A stretch of DNA of 64,000 bases from Corynebacterium sp. J010B-136 (GTDB lineage: Bacteria > Actinomycetota > Actinomycetes > Mycobacteriales > Mycobacteriaceae): contig NZ_PUGE01000005.1 in NCBI RefSeq assembly GCF_002967075.1, forward strand, positions 159,714 to 223,713. The letters run 5' to 3'. The position numbers and the translations under genes were made by a program. Below, piece by piece: positions 7,220 through 17,000 of this stretch. Positions within the stretch are counted from its first letter, which is position 1; every line of letters begins with the position of its first letter. The notes below the pieces were generated by a model. That model saw only the letters and a list, made by a program, of their open reading frames with translations, was not told where the DNA came from and ran no database searches.

Positions 7220-9163
7220 ATGACGCAACTTCATGATTTGTACCAATTTGTCAGTGGCCCTTGGCTGAAAACCCACGTTATTCCCGATGACCGTGGTGTA
7301 GACGGAACCTTCCATAAACTGCGCGACCAGGCAGAAGAGCTCTCGCATGAGATTGTGGAAGAAGACACTGGCCGCGCTGGCACGGTTTATAACTCCTATA
7401 TGGATACCGACGGCATTAACGCCGCGGGCATGGCGCCGCTTGATGCCGATCTGGACCGTTTAGCTGTCGCCGGAATTGATGAATTCGCAACCGTGGTTGG
7501 TCAGCTTGAGCGCCTAGGCGTTAGCTCACCGGTTACTTTCTGGGTCGAAAAGGATTCTGGCTCGGAAGATTGCGTTGCTTATATCATTCAGTCTGGCTTG
7601 GGCCTGCCAGATGAGGCTTATTACCGGGAAGAAGCACACGCTGAAACGCTAGCCGCGTACCAGGTGCACGTCGAAGAAATGCTGGAATTTTTAGACCCCG
7701 CGCGTCTTTTCGGCCTGGGTGCCAAGGTCGCTGCAGAGCGCATCGTGAACTTAGAAAAGAAGATTGCTGCAGGACACTGGGATGTGGTTGCTACCCGTGA
7801 TGCGGTAAAGACCTATAACCCAACTGAATTCCAGGACCTGCCAGAAATCGTGCGCACTATCCTGACCGGTGGTGGGCTGCCTGAGCACCGCGTTGTTAAT
7901 ATGATGCCTTCTTACCAGGAGCACCTAGCGCAATTGCTGACCGAGACCCAGCTTGCGGATTGGCAGCTGTGGGCAACGTGGGCAATTTTGCGTGCGCGCG
8001 CGGGAGTTCTGCCGGAAGAAGTAGGCAAGAAGAACTTTGAGTTCTACGGCACCAAGCTCACCGGTGCGACACAACAGCGTGACCGCTGGAAGCGCGCGCT
8101 GGGCTTGGCGGAGAGCTTGGTGGGTCAGGAGATCGGCAAGATTTTCGTCGATAGGCACTTCCCGGCATCGTCCAAGGCAGAGATGGATGAACTGGTGGAG
8201 TACTTGGTTCGCGCTTACCGCGAGCGCATCTCGCAGCTGGAGTGGATGACGCCAGAAACCCGTGAGCGTGCTTTGGAAAAGCTCGGCAAGTTTAAGGCCA
8301 AGATTGGCTACCCAGATACCTGGCGCGATTACTCCGGCCTGGAATTCTCCGCTGCCGGTGCAGACTTGGTTGAGAACCTGCGCAACGGCAATGCTTGGGC
8401 GCATGATTTTGAGCTCAACAAGATCGGCAAGCCGACTGACCGCGATGAGTGGTTTAGCACCCCGCAGACGGTGAACGCTTTCTACAATCCAGTGGTCAAC
8501 GACATCACTTTCCCTGCCGCAATTTTGCGACCACCGTTTTATAACCCTGAAGCAGATGCGGCGGAGAACTTCGGTGCCATCGGCGCGGTTATCGGCCACG
8601 AAATTGGCCACGGTTTTGATGACCAAGGATCGCAGTACGATGGCGACGGCAACTTGAACTCCTGGTGGTCGGATGAAGACCGCGCTGCGTTTGAAAAGCT
8701 CACCTCCAAGTTGGTCGAGCAGTTCGATGGCGAAGTGCCTTCCGTGCTTAAAGAAGCAGGGATTGAATCAGGCGGCGTCAATGGTGAATTCACCTTGGGT
8801 GAAAACATTGGTGACCTGGGTGGATTGGGTATCTCCGTGGTTGCCTACCGCTTGTACTGCGAGGATAAGGGCCTTGATATCAACGGCCAAAAGGCGCCAT
8901 TTGAGATTGAAGGCGGCTCCGAAGAACTCGAAAACGGTGAGTTCACCGGCTTGCAGCGTTTATTCCTCGCGTGGGCACGCGTGTGGCGCACGGCGATTCG
9001 CCCGGAGATGGCCAAGCAGTACTTGGCGATGGATCCGCACTCCCCGGCAGAATTCCGCTGTAACCTCATTGCTGCGAATATCGCTGAGTTCTACGATGCT
9101 TTTGACGTAGCTGAAGATGGTCCGATGTTTATTGAGGAAAAAGACCGCGTGACCATTTGGTAG
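7220..9163 (+). CDS. M13 family zinc metallopeptidase (neprilysin/PepO/Zmp1-like)
   Basis: A 647-residue M13 peptidase. The zinc site HExxH is in IGHEIGHGFDD, and the third ligand ExxxD is in GENIGDLGGLG about 60 residues later. The substrate-backbone motif NAFYN (NAFYNPVVNDITFPA) lies upstream, as in neprilysin. The N-terminal all-helical domain is complete. There is no signal peptide from the ATG at 7220, matching mycobacterial Zmp1 (Rv0198c) and lactococcal PepO. An upstream TTG at 7148 would add 24 residues with no family match. Cleaves short peptides; the biological target is unknown. Confidence 0.88.
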   Translation: MTQLHDLYQFVSGPWLKTHVIPDDRGVDGTFHKLRDQAEELSHEIVEEDTGRAGTVYNSYMDTDGINAAGMAPLDADLDRLAVAGIDEFATVVGQLERLGVSSPVTFWVEKDSGSEDCVAYIIQSGLGLPDEAYYREEAHAETLAAYQVHVEEMLEFLDPARLFGLGAKVAAERIVNLEKKIAAGHWDVVATRDAVKTYNPTEFQDLPEIVRTILTGGGLPEHRVVNMMPSYQEHLAQLLTETQLADWQLWATWAILRARAGVLPEEVGKKNFEFYGTKLTGATQQRDRWKRALGLAESLVGQEIGKIFVDRHFPASSKAEMDELVEYLVRAYRERISQLEWMTPETRERALEKLGKFKAKIGYPDTWRDYSGLEFSAAGADLVENLRNGNAWAHDFELNKIGKPTDRDEWFSTPQTVNAFYNPVVNDITFPAAILRPPFYNPEADAAENFGAIGAVIGHEIGHGFDDQGSQYDGDGNLNSWWSDEDRAAFEKLTSKLVEQFDGEVPSVLKEAGIESGGVNGEFTLGENIGDLGGLGISVVAYRLYCEDKGLDINGQKAPFEIEGGSEELENGEFTGLQRLFLAWARVWRTAIRPEMAKQYLAMDPHSPAEFRCNLIAANIAEFYDAFDVAEDGPMFIEEKDRVTIW

Positions 9164-9187
9164 CGCGCACCTAGTAGCCTTGGGTGC

Positions 9188-10093
9188 ATGACTGCAAACG
9201 CGAATGATGCTGATAAATACCCGTGGCATATCGGTGGCTATGACCATGTGATGAGCCAAGAAGACCAGCTTGAGCAGCTGTATTCGCACCTTGAGGCACA
9301 TTTCCCACTTCCTGATTTCACCCCGCCGTGGAAGGGCGGAAGTGGGGATCCCACCGCGGCTGATAATTACAGCGCTAAGTTGATGGACCGCATTACCCAA
9401 TCATCGATGATGGTGCTTGGCAGCGCGGTGGACCATGCCATGCCAGGTGTCGCCTTCACCGACGGTATTGATGTCAGCTATCCCGGCGAAGGTTTGGCAC
9501 AATTTACGCCCGCGGAAAAAACTTCCACAACGTGGATTGTGTCCTTCCACTCTGGCGGATGGTGGCGCGGCTCGGGGGCTGCGTTAGAGATTCAGTGGCA
9601 GCCAGAAGTTGCCGCCGTGGCTAACCTGGCCGGCGTTGTCGCTGTAGATGTTGATTATCCGCTCGCGCCGCAGCACACAGTTGCGGATATGGTTGCCGCT
9701 GGCCGCGCAGCGATTTCCTATGCGCGGGCCAATGGCGCAGAAAAGATTGTGCTGTGGGGTTATTCTTCCGGTGCAGCGCTGGCAACTTTGCTTGCCGATG
9801 AATCCATCGACGCGCTTGTCTTGACCTATCCAGACTTTGCGGCTTTAGATGGCCTGCCAGATGACGTCCGCGGTGAGGCGATCTTGCCGGAAAGTGGGAC
9901 GTGGCCTAAGACCTGTATCCAGATTGCGACACACGACGAAGTAGTAGATGGCGCTCATACTCGCGCGGTTGCACAAGGCGCAGAGGATTTAACCATTGCC
10001 GAGTATGTCTCCCGCCACCGCATTTCTACTCCGGAGGTGGCGCGCAAGCGCGTGCAGGATATCGCAGAATTTATCGCAAAGATACGTGCTTAG
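9188..10093 (+). CDS. alpha/beta hydrolase fold esterase-like protein
   Basis: A 301-residue hydrolase of the HSL/carboxylesterase type. The oxyanion motif is HSGGWWRGSG (variant of HGGG), the nucleophile elbow is WGYSSGAA (G-x-S-x-G), an acid is likely within the DYPLAP/LTYPDF region, and a C-terminal Asp/His is available near HDEVVDGAH. No signal peptide. It starts 24 bases after the M13 peptidase stop, so they may share a transcript. The 3' end overlaps a small convergent gene by 23 bases. Substrate unknown. Confidence 0.8.
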   Translation: MTANANDADKYPWHIGGYDHVMSQEDQLEQLYSHLEAHFPLPDFTPPWKGGSGDPTAADNYSAKLMDRITQSSMMVLGSAVDHAMPGVAFTDGIDVSYPGEGLAQFTPAEKTSTTWIVSFHSGGWWRGSGAALEIQWQPEVAAVANLAGVVAVDVDYPLAPQHTVADMVAAGRAAISYARANGAEKIVLWGYSSGAALATLLADESIDALVLTYPDFAALDGLPDDVRGEAILPESGTWPKTCIQIATHDEVVDGAHTRAVAQGAEDLTIAEYVSRHRISTPEVARKRVQDIAEFIAKIRA

Positions 10094-10379
10094 TAGCCGG
10101 GTATGATTCATCTGTTTCTACTGCTCCCACGGGCTGTAGCCACAGCGTATTAACAATCAAGGCAGCGGCGATTAGCACAGCTATCCAGCCGATAATGTTC
10201 CATGTTTTTGCATTGCGGTGGGGAATGGCCAGCCCCTGCAATTGCTTGCTCTTGTAAAAAGCGTAGACCGCCGTGATGCCAGCTAGCGGGAACATGTACG
10301 GGAAGCCGAAGATAGTAGCCAAAACGCAAAGGATAAGTAATGCGGCTGCGGTGCGTATTCCTGCTAAATGGTCTTCCAT
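10071..10379 (-). CDS. small membrane protein of unknown function
   Basis: A 102-residue protein with three hydrophobic stretches (residues about 6-25, 25-40 and 60-80), likely a two- or three-pass membrane protein. I recognise no family. I chose the ATG at 10379 (MEDHLAG) because the upstream extension to 10469 is polar and runs through a GC-rich inverted repeat. It overlaps the convergent hydrolase by 23 bases. Confidence 0.5.
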   Translation of the reverse strand: MEDHLAGIRTAAALLILCVLATIFGFPYMFPLAGITAVYAFYKSKQLQGLAIPHRNAKTWNIIGWIAVLIAAALIVNTLWLQPVGAVETDESYPATKHVSLR

Positions 10380-10432
10380 GTCCAACAGCCTACAGTAGAC
10401 CAATCGGTACAGGCCGCCTATTTTATTCATGG

Positions 10433-10457
10433 ATAACCCCGCATTCTGTGCGGGGTA
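10433..10457. repeat. GC-rich inverted repeat
   Basis: ATAACCCCGC and GCGGGGTAT face each other over a 6-base gap. There is no clear T run on either side, so it is a weak terminator candidate; it could also be an operator for the ABC importer genes that begin at 10560. Confidence 0.4.
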
Positions 10458-10559
10458 TGGACACTGCAAGATTTATTCATTAGTCTCACTAGTTGTTGTA
10501 TTTTAAAGACAGACCAGTCTATCCCTAGTTGAATACTCGGTCTATTATTTTCGGCCCGA

Positions 10560-11765
10560 GTGAAAGATGCAGTACTAGTGTCACATGAACATAAGTCTCT
10601 AAGCCTAAGCCGCAGGCGGCTTCTGCAGTTGGCTGGGTTGGCGACGGCCTCGACGGCGGTGGCTGGTTTGGCGGGCTGTGGGGCATCGACAAGCACCAGC
10701 GAACCAGCTGATAACACCCCGTTGACCATTGGCTATGTGCCGATTGCGTGCTCTGCTCCCATCGCTATTGCTGATGCGCTGGGGCTATTTGAAAAGCACG
10801 GCGTCAACGTAGCCTTGAAGAAATTCTCCGGCTGGGCTGACCTGTGGACTGCCTATGCCACTGAACAGCTTGACGTCGCGCACATGCTCTCACCCATGAC
10901 GGTGGCCATTGATGCCGGGGTGACCAATGCCGCGCGCCCCACCGAGCTGTCCTTTACCCAAAACACCAACGGTCAGGCCATTACTTTGGCTTCCAAGCAT
11001 TATGGCTCGGTGAAATCGCCGGAAGATTTCAAGGGCATGGTACTCGGCATTCCTTTTGAGTACTCCGTGCACGCACTCTTGCTGCGCGACTACTTAGCGG
11101 CACACGGCGTGAATCCCGTATCTGACCTAGAGCTGCGCCTTTTGCGACCTGCCGATATGGTCGCGCAACTAGCGGTGGAAGGCATCGACGGCTTTATTGG
11201 CCCGGAGCCTTTCAACGAGCGCGCCATTAAGAGCGGCTCGGGCAGGATTTGGGTGCAAACCAAGCAGCTGTGGGATAAGCACCCGTGCTGCTCGGTGGCG
11301 ATGGCGAAAGAATGGAAAGCAGAACATTCCACCGCTGCACAGGGGGTTGTCCGTGCGCTGGAAGAAGCCGCTGCCATCTTGAGTACGCCTGCGCAGTTCG
11401 AGACTTCGGCGAAGACCTTGGCGCAAGAGAAGTATCTCAACCAGCCGGCAGAGCTTCTTGATGGCCCATTTTCCGGCGTCTACCAGGACTGGCACGGCAA
11501 GACCCACACGGACTTAGACCGTATGTCTTTTGGCGATCCAACTGACCCGGCAGCGATTGTGTGGATGGCCACGCAGATTGCCCGCTGGGGCTTGGGCGGT
11601 GACACCTTGACGATGGATGATGCCACCATCATCGCCGCGGCCGAAAGCGTGCTTGTGCCGGGACTGGAAGTGACTGGCGAACACTTAAGTATTAACGGCG
11701 TGGATTTTGATCCACTGGCCCCTACCCGTGGATATGACCACATGGACTCGGTGATTTTTCGGTGA
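10560..11765 (+). CDS. ABC transporter substrate-binding lipoprotein, NrtA/CmpA/SsuA type
   Basis: A 401-residue binding protein. The N terminus carries a twin-arginine motif (SLSRRRLLQLAG near residues 15-27), a hydrophobic stretch and a lipobox LAGC, so it is probably exported by Tat and anchored as a lipoprotein. The mature part opens with TIGYVPIACSAPI, continues FSGWADLWTAY, and has QLDVAHMLSPM, which are typical of nitrate/bicarbonate/cyanate and related binding proteins. The ligand cannot be fixed from sequence. Start is a GTG. The next gene overlaps the stop by 4 bases, forming a three-gene importer operon. Confidence 0.85.
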   Translation: MKDAVLVSHEHKSLSLSRRRLLQLAGLATASTAVAGLAGCGASTSTSEPADNTPLTIGYVPIACSAPIAIADALGLFEKHGVNVALKKFSGWADLWTAYATEQLDVAHMLSPMTVAIDAGVTNAARPTELSFTQNTNGQAITLASKHYGSVKSPEDFKGMVLGIPFEYSVHALLLRDYLAAHGVNPVSDLELRLLRPADMVAQLAVEGIDGFIGPEPFNERAIKSGSGRIWVQTKQLWDKHPCCSVAMAKEWKAEHSTAAQGVVRALEEAAAILSTPAQFETSAKTLAQEKYLNQPAELLDGPFSGVYQDWHGKTHTDLDRMSFGDPTDPAAIVWMATQIARWGLGGDTLTMDDATIIAAAESVLVPGLEVTGEHLSINGVDFDPLAPTRGYDHMDSVIFR

Positions 11766-12544
11766 ATACTAAACCCAAACCACTTCACTCCGTCATCATT
11801 GGCGTAGTGATGTTTATCCTCACCATCGGTATTTGGCAGTTTGCCGCCAATGCTGGGTGGATTAGCGATATCGCGCCCACGCCCGCGAATACCTTTGCGC
11901 GCGGCGTGGAGATTCTCTCCGATCCTTTCTATCAAGATGGCCCTGCCAGCGTCGGTATCTTCTGGCACCTGATGGCTAGTTTGCGTCGCGTGCTCTTCGG
12001 CTTCTTGCTCGCAGCGATTATTGCTTTGCCGGTGGGCTTTATCCTGGGGCGCAGCACCACGCTGCGCTGGGCTGTCGATCCGGTAGTGCAGGTCCTGCGC
12101 CCAGTCTCACCACTGGCGTGGTTGCCGCTGGGTTTGGCGCTGCTCAAAGACGCTGAAAATACCGCCGTCTTCGTTATTTTGCTCTCGGCACTATGGCCAA
12201 TTCTGATTAACACCATCGATGCGGTGCGCAGCGTCAACCCGACCTATATCAATTTGGCCGATACCATCGGTACTTCCTGGTGGTCGCGCATTGTTTATAT
12301 CTGGCTGCCGGCATCTTTACCGGGCATCATCACTGGCCTGCGCTTGTCGTTGTCCACCGCCTGGCTGGTTATCGTCGCCGCGGAAATGCTCATCGGTGGG
12401 CGCGGCGTGGGCTTTTTCGTGTGGAATGCCTGGAATCGCCTGGATATTGATGCCATCGTCGTGGCAATTTTCATCATTGGTATCGCAGGTCTTATTCTTG
12501 ACCACCTTGTTGGCGCATTGCAGAAAGTAGTTCGCTATGACTAA
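11762..12544 (+). CDS. ABC transporter permease (SsuC/TauC/NrtB type)
   Basis: A 260-residue inner-membrane permease with about six membrane segments and a BPD_transp_1 region. The ATPase-contact EAA-like loop is near residues 160-190 (NLADTIGTSWWSRIVYIWLP, ending at ASLPGIITG). The GTG start overlaps the stop of the binding-protein gene by 4 bases and its own stop overlaps the ATPase gene by 8 bases, so translation is coupled. It forms the channel of the same importer. Confidence 0.88.
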   Translation: MNTKPKPLHSVIIGVVMFILTIGIWQFAANAGWISDIAPTPANTFARGVEILSDPFYQDGPASVGIFWHLMASLRRVLFGFLLAAIIALPVGFILGRSTTLRWAVDPVVQVLRPVSPLAWLPLGLALLKDAENTAVFVILLSALWPILINTIDAVRSVNPTYINLADTIGTSWWSRIVYIWLPASLPGIITGLRLSLSTAWLVIVAAEMLIGGRGVGFFVWNAWNRLDIDAIVVAIFIIGIAGLILDHLVGALQKVVRYD

Positions 12545-13325
12545 ATCCTTACAGGCCACCTCCACGGATGCCTCGGTGGAGCTGGATTCAATTACCAAGT
12601 CCTATGGTCCAACCACGATTATTGGCGATACCCGCATTCACATCAACGACGGTGAGTTCGTATCTTTGCTGGGGCCATCGGGCTGCGGCAAGTCCACTAT
12701 TTTGAAGATGATTGCCGGTCTCGCGGAGCCTTCCACCGGCACAGTCAGTACTGGGCAGAAGAAAGTTCAAGGTCCAGGCCCCGATCGCGGTATGGTCTTT
12801 CAAGACCACGCGCTGTTGCCGTGGATGACAGCGCGTGGCAACATCGATTTTGGTCTGCGCTCCGCGCGCCCCGAATTGAGCAAATCCGAGCGGGCCGACA
12901 TTACCCGCACCCACTTGGAGCAAGTAGGGCTTACCGATGCCGCGGACCGCCGCCCCGCCCGTCTTTCTGGCGGTATGCAGCAGCGTGTTGGTCTTGCGCG
13001 GGCTTTCGCCATCGACCCGCCAATTATGCTTCTCGATGAACCTTTCGGTGCCCTTGATGCGCTGACCCGCCGTGAACTGCAACTGCAACTGCTGGGTATT
13101 TGGGAAGCCTCCCAGCGCACCGTCGTCATGGTCACCCACGATGTTGATGAAGCAATTTTGCTCTCTGACCGCGTGCTTGTGATGTCCAAGAGTCCCGAAT
13201 CCACCATCATCGCCGACATCAACGTCGACCTTCCGCGTCCCCGCCACGATGCCAGCGAAGACCCCGCAGTCGAAACCAAGACCGCAGAGCTGCGCAAGGA
13301 GATGCTGAACCTGCTCGAGCACTAA
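12537..13325 (+). CDS. ABC transporter ATP-binding protein (SsuB/TauB/NrtC type)
   Basis: A 262-residue ATPase. Walker A is GPSGCGKST (near residue 50), the signature is LSGGMQQRVGLARA, Walker B is IMLLDEPFGALDAL, and the switch His is in VMVTHDVDEA. Residue spacing and the GxVFQDHALLPW Q-loop match the sulfonate/nitrate/taurine importer ATPases. It is the last gene of the operon and is followed by a strong hairpin at 13380. No regulator gene is in the operon. Confidence 0.9.
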   Translation: MTKSLQATSTDASVELDSITKSYGPTTIIGDTRIHINDGEFVSLLGPSGCGKSTILKMIAGLAEPSTGTVSTGQKKVQGPGPDRGMVFQDHALLPWMTARGNIDFGLRSARPELSKSERADITRTHLEQVGLTDAADRRPARLSGGMQQRVGLARAFAIDPPIMLLDEPFGALDALTRRELQLQLLGIWEASQRTVVMVTHDVDEAILLSDRVLVMSKSPESTIIADINVDLPRPRHDASEDPAVETKTAELRKEMLNLLEH

Positions 13326-13379
13326 GCAAATTTTTGCTTTAGGAGAAGAGCATTGCCACCCGTTACGACGGGATCGGAA

Positions 13380-13423
13380 GAAGACTCTGGGACCCCAGCC
13401 GGACGACTGGACCCAGGGTCTTC
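13380..13423 (+). terminator. stem-loop after ABC importer operon
   Basis: GAAGACTCTGGG pairs with CCCAGGGTCTTC (12 base pairs, one G-T) across about 20 bases. A smaller AGCAAA/TTTGCT hairpin sits at 13325-13339, right after the stop codon. Together they probably end the importer transcript. Confidence 0.65.
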
Positions 13424-13509
13424 GCTTATCTAATCGTTGACCTTGCATGGAGCTTGTTCTAGCCTGAGGGGCGCGAATTTTCTACAGTCCGCACCGGGTC
13501 GGGGGAGAT

Positions 13510-13953
13510 ATGAAGTTTTGGAAAGGCGCCGCGGCGTTGTTGGCTGTGGGCGCGGTGGCCTTTGGCGGTTCTATCGCAGGCACTAACTACGTGCTGGATT
13601 CGCGGGAAGAAGCCCAGATAGGGGCGCAGCAGGAATTGCTGGACGCGCAAGAGCGCATCCAAATCGTGCCGGACGTCGATGACAGCGTGGAAGCAGCGGC
13701 GAATGCGCCGGAGGTGCGGGACAATATTGGCACCTATACGGTGCGCTGCCAGGTGCATGAAGGTGATGAAGAGGGCGAGCTACTGGGCTTTGTCTTTGGT
13801 AATCATCATGAGGATGTAGAAACCGCGGTGCACACTGCGGAGACATTTCTGTCCCGCGTAGCGCCAGAAGGCAACGGAGATTTAAGCCATTGCAGAACCT
13901 GGGAGAAGTACTCGTCGATCGGTGCTTATGATGCCTCAGGGCGCGCGGTCTAG
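13510..13953 (+). CDS. exported or membrane-anchored protein of unknown function
   Basis: A 147-residue protein with a hydrophobic N terminus (residues about 5-24, GAAALLAVGAVAFGGSIAG) that acts as a signal or anchor, followed by an acidic, Glu-rich region and a C-terminal domain with two Cys (TVRCQVHEG and LSHCRTWEK) that may form a disulfide. A good RBS (GGGGGAG) precedes the ATG. It stands alone between two terminators. I do not recognise the family. Confidence 0.65.
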   Translation: MKFWKGAAALLAVGAVAFGGSIAGTNYVLDSREEAQIGAQQELLDAQERIQIVPDVDDSVEAAANAPEVRDNIGTYTVRCQVHEGDEEGELLGFVFGNHHEDVETAVHTAETFLSRVAPEGNGDLSHCRTWEKYSSIGAYDASGRAV

Positions 13954-13968
13954 CTTCCACAAAACTTA

Positions 13969-14013
13969 AAGCCCCGACTTCCCGCACCATGAGGTGTTGG
14001 GGAGTCGGGGCTT
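13969..14013. terminator. bidirectional terminator between convergent genes
   Basis: AAGCCCCGACTTCCC pairs with GGGGAGTCGGGGCTT (15 base pairs, one mismatch). It lies between the stop of the plus-strand gene at 13953 and the stop of embC at 14046 and can serve both. Confidence 0.85.
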
Positions 14014-14045
14014 CGATTTCAAGTGAAGATTAAAGACGAAGCACC

Positions 14046-17000
14046 TTAATCTTCACCTTCCTTGCGGATCTTCATCTCAGAGTTTTGCCACCAGCCGGTG
14101 CGGGTGATTTCCTCGTAATTGATATCAGCTGGGTCTGGGGTGATACCAGCGGAGTTGGTGCGCAACTCGTACTTCTGGATTGCGCCCCAGTCACGTGCCC
14201 AGTCGCCGTCAAGGTAGGACGGGATCTCATAGGAGTAGTTGACTGCCTCAGCAGTAGCCATCGCGCCGCCGCCGGAGAAGGACTGGAAGTCGGTCAGGGA
14301 AGTCTGTGCAGGCGCATCCGGAAGGATACGGTACTCAGGGATTTCCGTGACACCAGCGAAGTGGTCAAAGGTGCGCTGGCATGGGAACTGGAATGCCGTT
14401 GACCAGTCCAAAAGACCTGGGATGGAAGAGTCGAACTGTGAATTCAACGAGGTCAGCTCAGGTACACGCGGTGGGGTAAAGGCAAGCCAGGAATCTTCGT
14501 CGGTGGAGTCATCGACAGCCACCAAGCGAACCACGTTGGCTTCTTCAGGAATTTCATCGAGTGCGATGCGCAGGTTGCGCCACTTCGGTGCCGCGCCGAC
14601 ATCGCGAAGCTCGAGCTCACCAGTGTTGGTGACCTCATTGCCCTCACCAAGGGTGCCGTACTCCAGGGTCAGCTCCATGCCTTCTTGCTCAATGTCGTTG
14701 ACATCGTGGTGGTAGATATCGCCCGCGGCAGAGACTGCCAGAACGGGAGTGTTTTCACCGGCTTGTTCTGGCAGGTTGTACCACTGCGTGGTCACCTCAG
14801 AGGTACCGCGCTGGCCGGAGTTATAGGAACCCAAAACCGGGACCTTGGTGTAGTCCAAGTTGAATGGCAGGTGCATGGTCGAGCCATTGACACCATCAGT
14901 GCCGCGGATACCGCCGGAGGAAGTATCGGTGACATTTTCAGCATTGGCCTGGGCATTGGAGCCTGACTCCGAATCACCGGACTGTCCGCCAAGTGATGGA
15001 TCGCTACTGGAGCTTGCCTGGTCCGAATCCGAAGAACCGGACTGGTTCGAACCAATCGCACCAACGGAAGCGGAGTTGAGGTTTTCAGGCTCAATATCTT
15101 CTGGGATGAAGTTTGGATCAAAGCCACGGTTTTCTTCATCCGGGTTGATCAAAGAATCACCGAGCTCACCTGTAACCGGGGTTAGGAAAGAATCATTGGT
15201 GTTGGTCTCAATCAACGCCGAATCAGCCATCTGGCAGACATTGCCACCCAAAGCCTTCAGGTTGCCTTGACCGACCGAGTAATTCGGCGACTGCGAGATA
15301 TAGCCCTTGGCAAAGGAGAGGCAGGAAAAGGCCACGATGGCGATGCATGCAATAGCCAGCGGTGCAGACAAAATATTTGCCCAACGCTTCGTGGAGACCT
15401 GCGGCTGTTCAATGCCATGGTTCTTGCGGTAGTTATGCCGAAGCGCCTGGACGATGCCAATGGCGATGATGATAAGACCAATGACCATGACCACGGTGGA
15501 GGCCTCAACGGCCATGAACTGAACAGAACGGTCCCACCATGGAATGCCGAAGGACGATACGTACCACCAGGCATTCCAGCCAGCTAAGGAGATAGCCATG
15601 AGCATGACTACCGATGCCACCGCGAAAGTACGCGCGCGGGTTGAGCGCATCGCAATTTGCGACAGAACGACGGCACCGAGTGCGGCAATCACGCCGGCGA
15701 TGCCCGCGTAAATACCGAAGTGGTGCGTCCACTTCGTTGGGGTGAACATGAGGAAGAACATGCTCAACGCCATGATGATGAGCAGGCGCTGGGTTGGGCC
15801 CTTCGGGGTGCCCAGAACCTTCTTATCGCGGATGAAGGCGTAGATGATCAACGCTAGCGAGAACAGCATGGTGAACATGGCGAAACGGCGCGTCAGCGAG
15901 CCATCAACCGAGCCTTCGAACAAAGTGGTGTAGCGAACGTATTCGTCGTACCAGTTCAGCGATGGGCCCACGGCAGAGCGCACGCGGGTGGATTCCAGGA
16001 CCGTGGCCAAAGTTTGATCGCTAAAGACCAAGGCGATAACGCTGGTGCCTACTGCCAAGAAGGAAGCAATTAGTGGCAGCCACCCGCCGACGGATTCCTT
16101 GCGGCGGCTAAAGATAGAAAACAGTGCAGGCAAGCTGACTAGGAATACCCCTACGGCTAACAGACCAGTGGGGCCTGCGGTCAGCGTCAACGTTGCGGCA
16201 ATGGTGCCGATAGCTGCTGGCAGCATGCGCGAAGTAGCAATCGAGCGTTCAAAAGATGCCCAAGTAAAGACCACGCCGAAAGCCACGATGGGCTCTGGGC
16301 GAATACCGTTGTTGTATGGCAGCCAGAAGGCCAAGAACATAAACGCTGCGGTCCAGTGCGCGACGCGGCGGTCATTAATGACCGGACCAAAGCGTGGCAG
16401 GATCTCGCGCGAGAGAATAAACCACGTCAACAGCGCCGCGATTAGCGTCGGGATACGCATGAAGACGGAGGTGGCCGAAATATTGGAGAGAAACGCCACG
16501 AGATCGTAGTACGGGGTGCCGAAAGGCGCCTCGGGAACGCCGTACCAGCGGTAGTAGTTGGCCATATACGTCGAGTGCTCTTTGACCCGACCCATGGTCA
16601 AAATAAAGCCATCATCAGAGGTATTAGCACCAAAGATGTGCCAGAAGCCCAAGATGGCAGCCACAACGCCATCAAGTGGGCGTACCTGCTTCCAGGTTGC
16701 TGGCATGAAGCTAATCTTCTTGCCGTCCAAGCGGTCCATGCGCGCGATGCACACCAAAGCAGCCAGCATCATGATGCCGCCACCAATCATCGCCACCAGC
16801 TTGATGGTGGACGGCGAAGAGGTAAACCGGGAGTTGATTTCCACGTGGACATTCATCCCGGCATCGGAAAGCTGCGCGAGGTTTTGCGGGGTATCTTCAA
16901 TCTCAGTAAAGACACCAACTACCTGCGGACGCAGGTCATCTTCAGATTCCTCGGTGAAATCACCAACGCTGACGGTGGTGCCATCTTCGACGGCGTTGAT

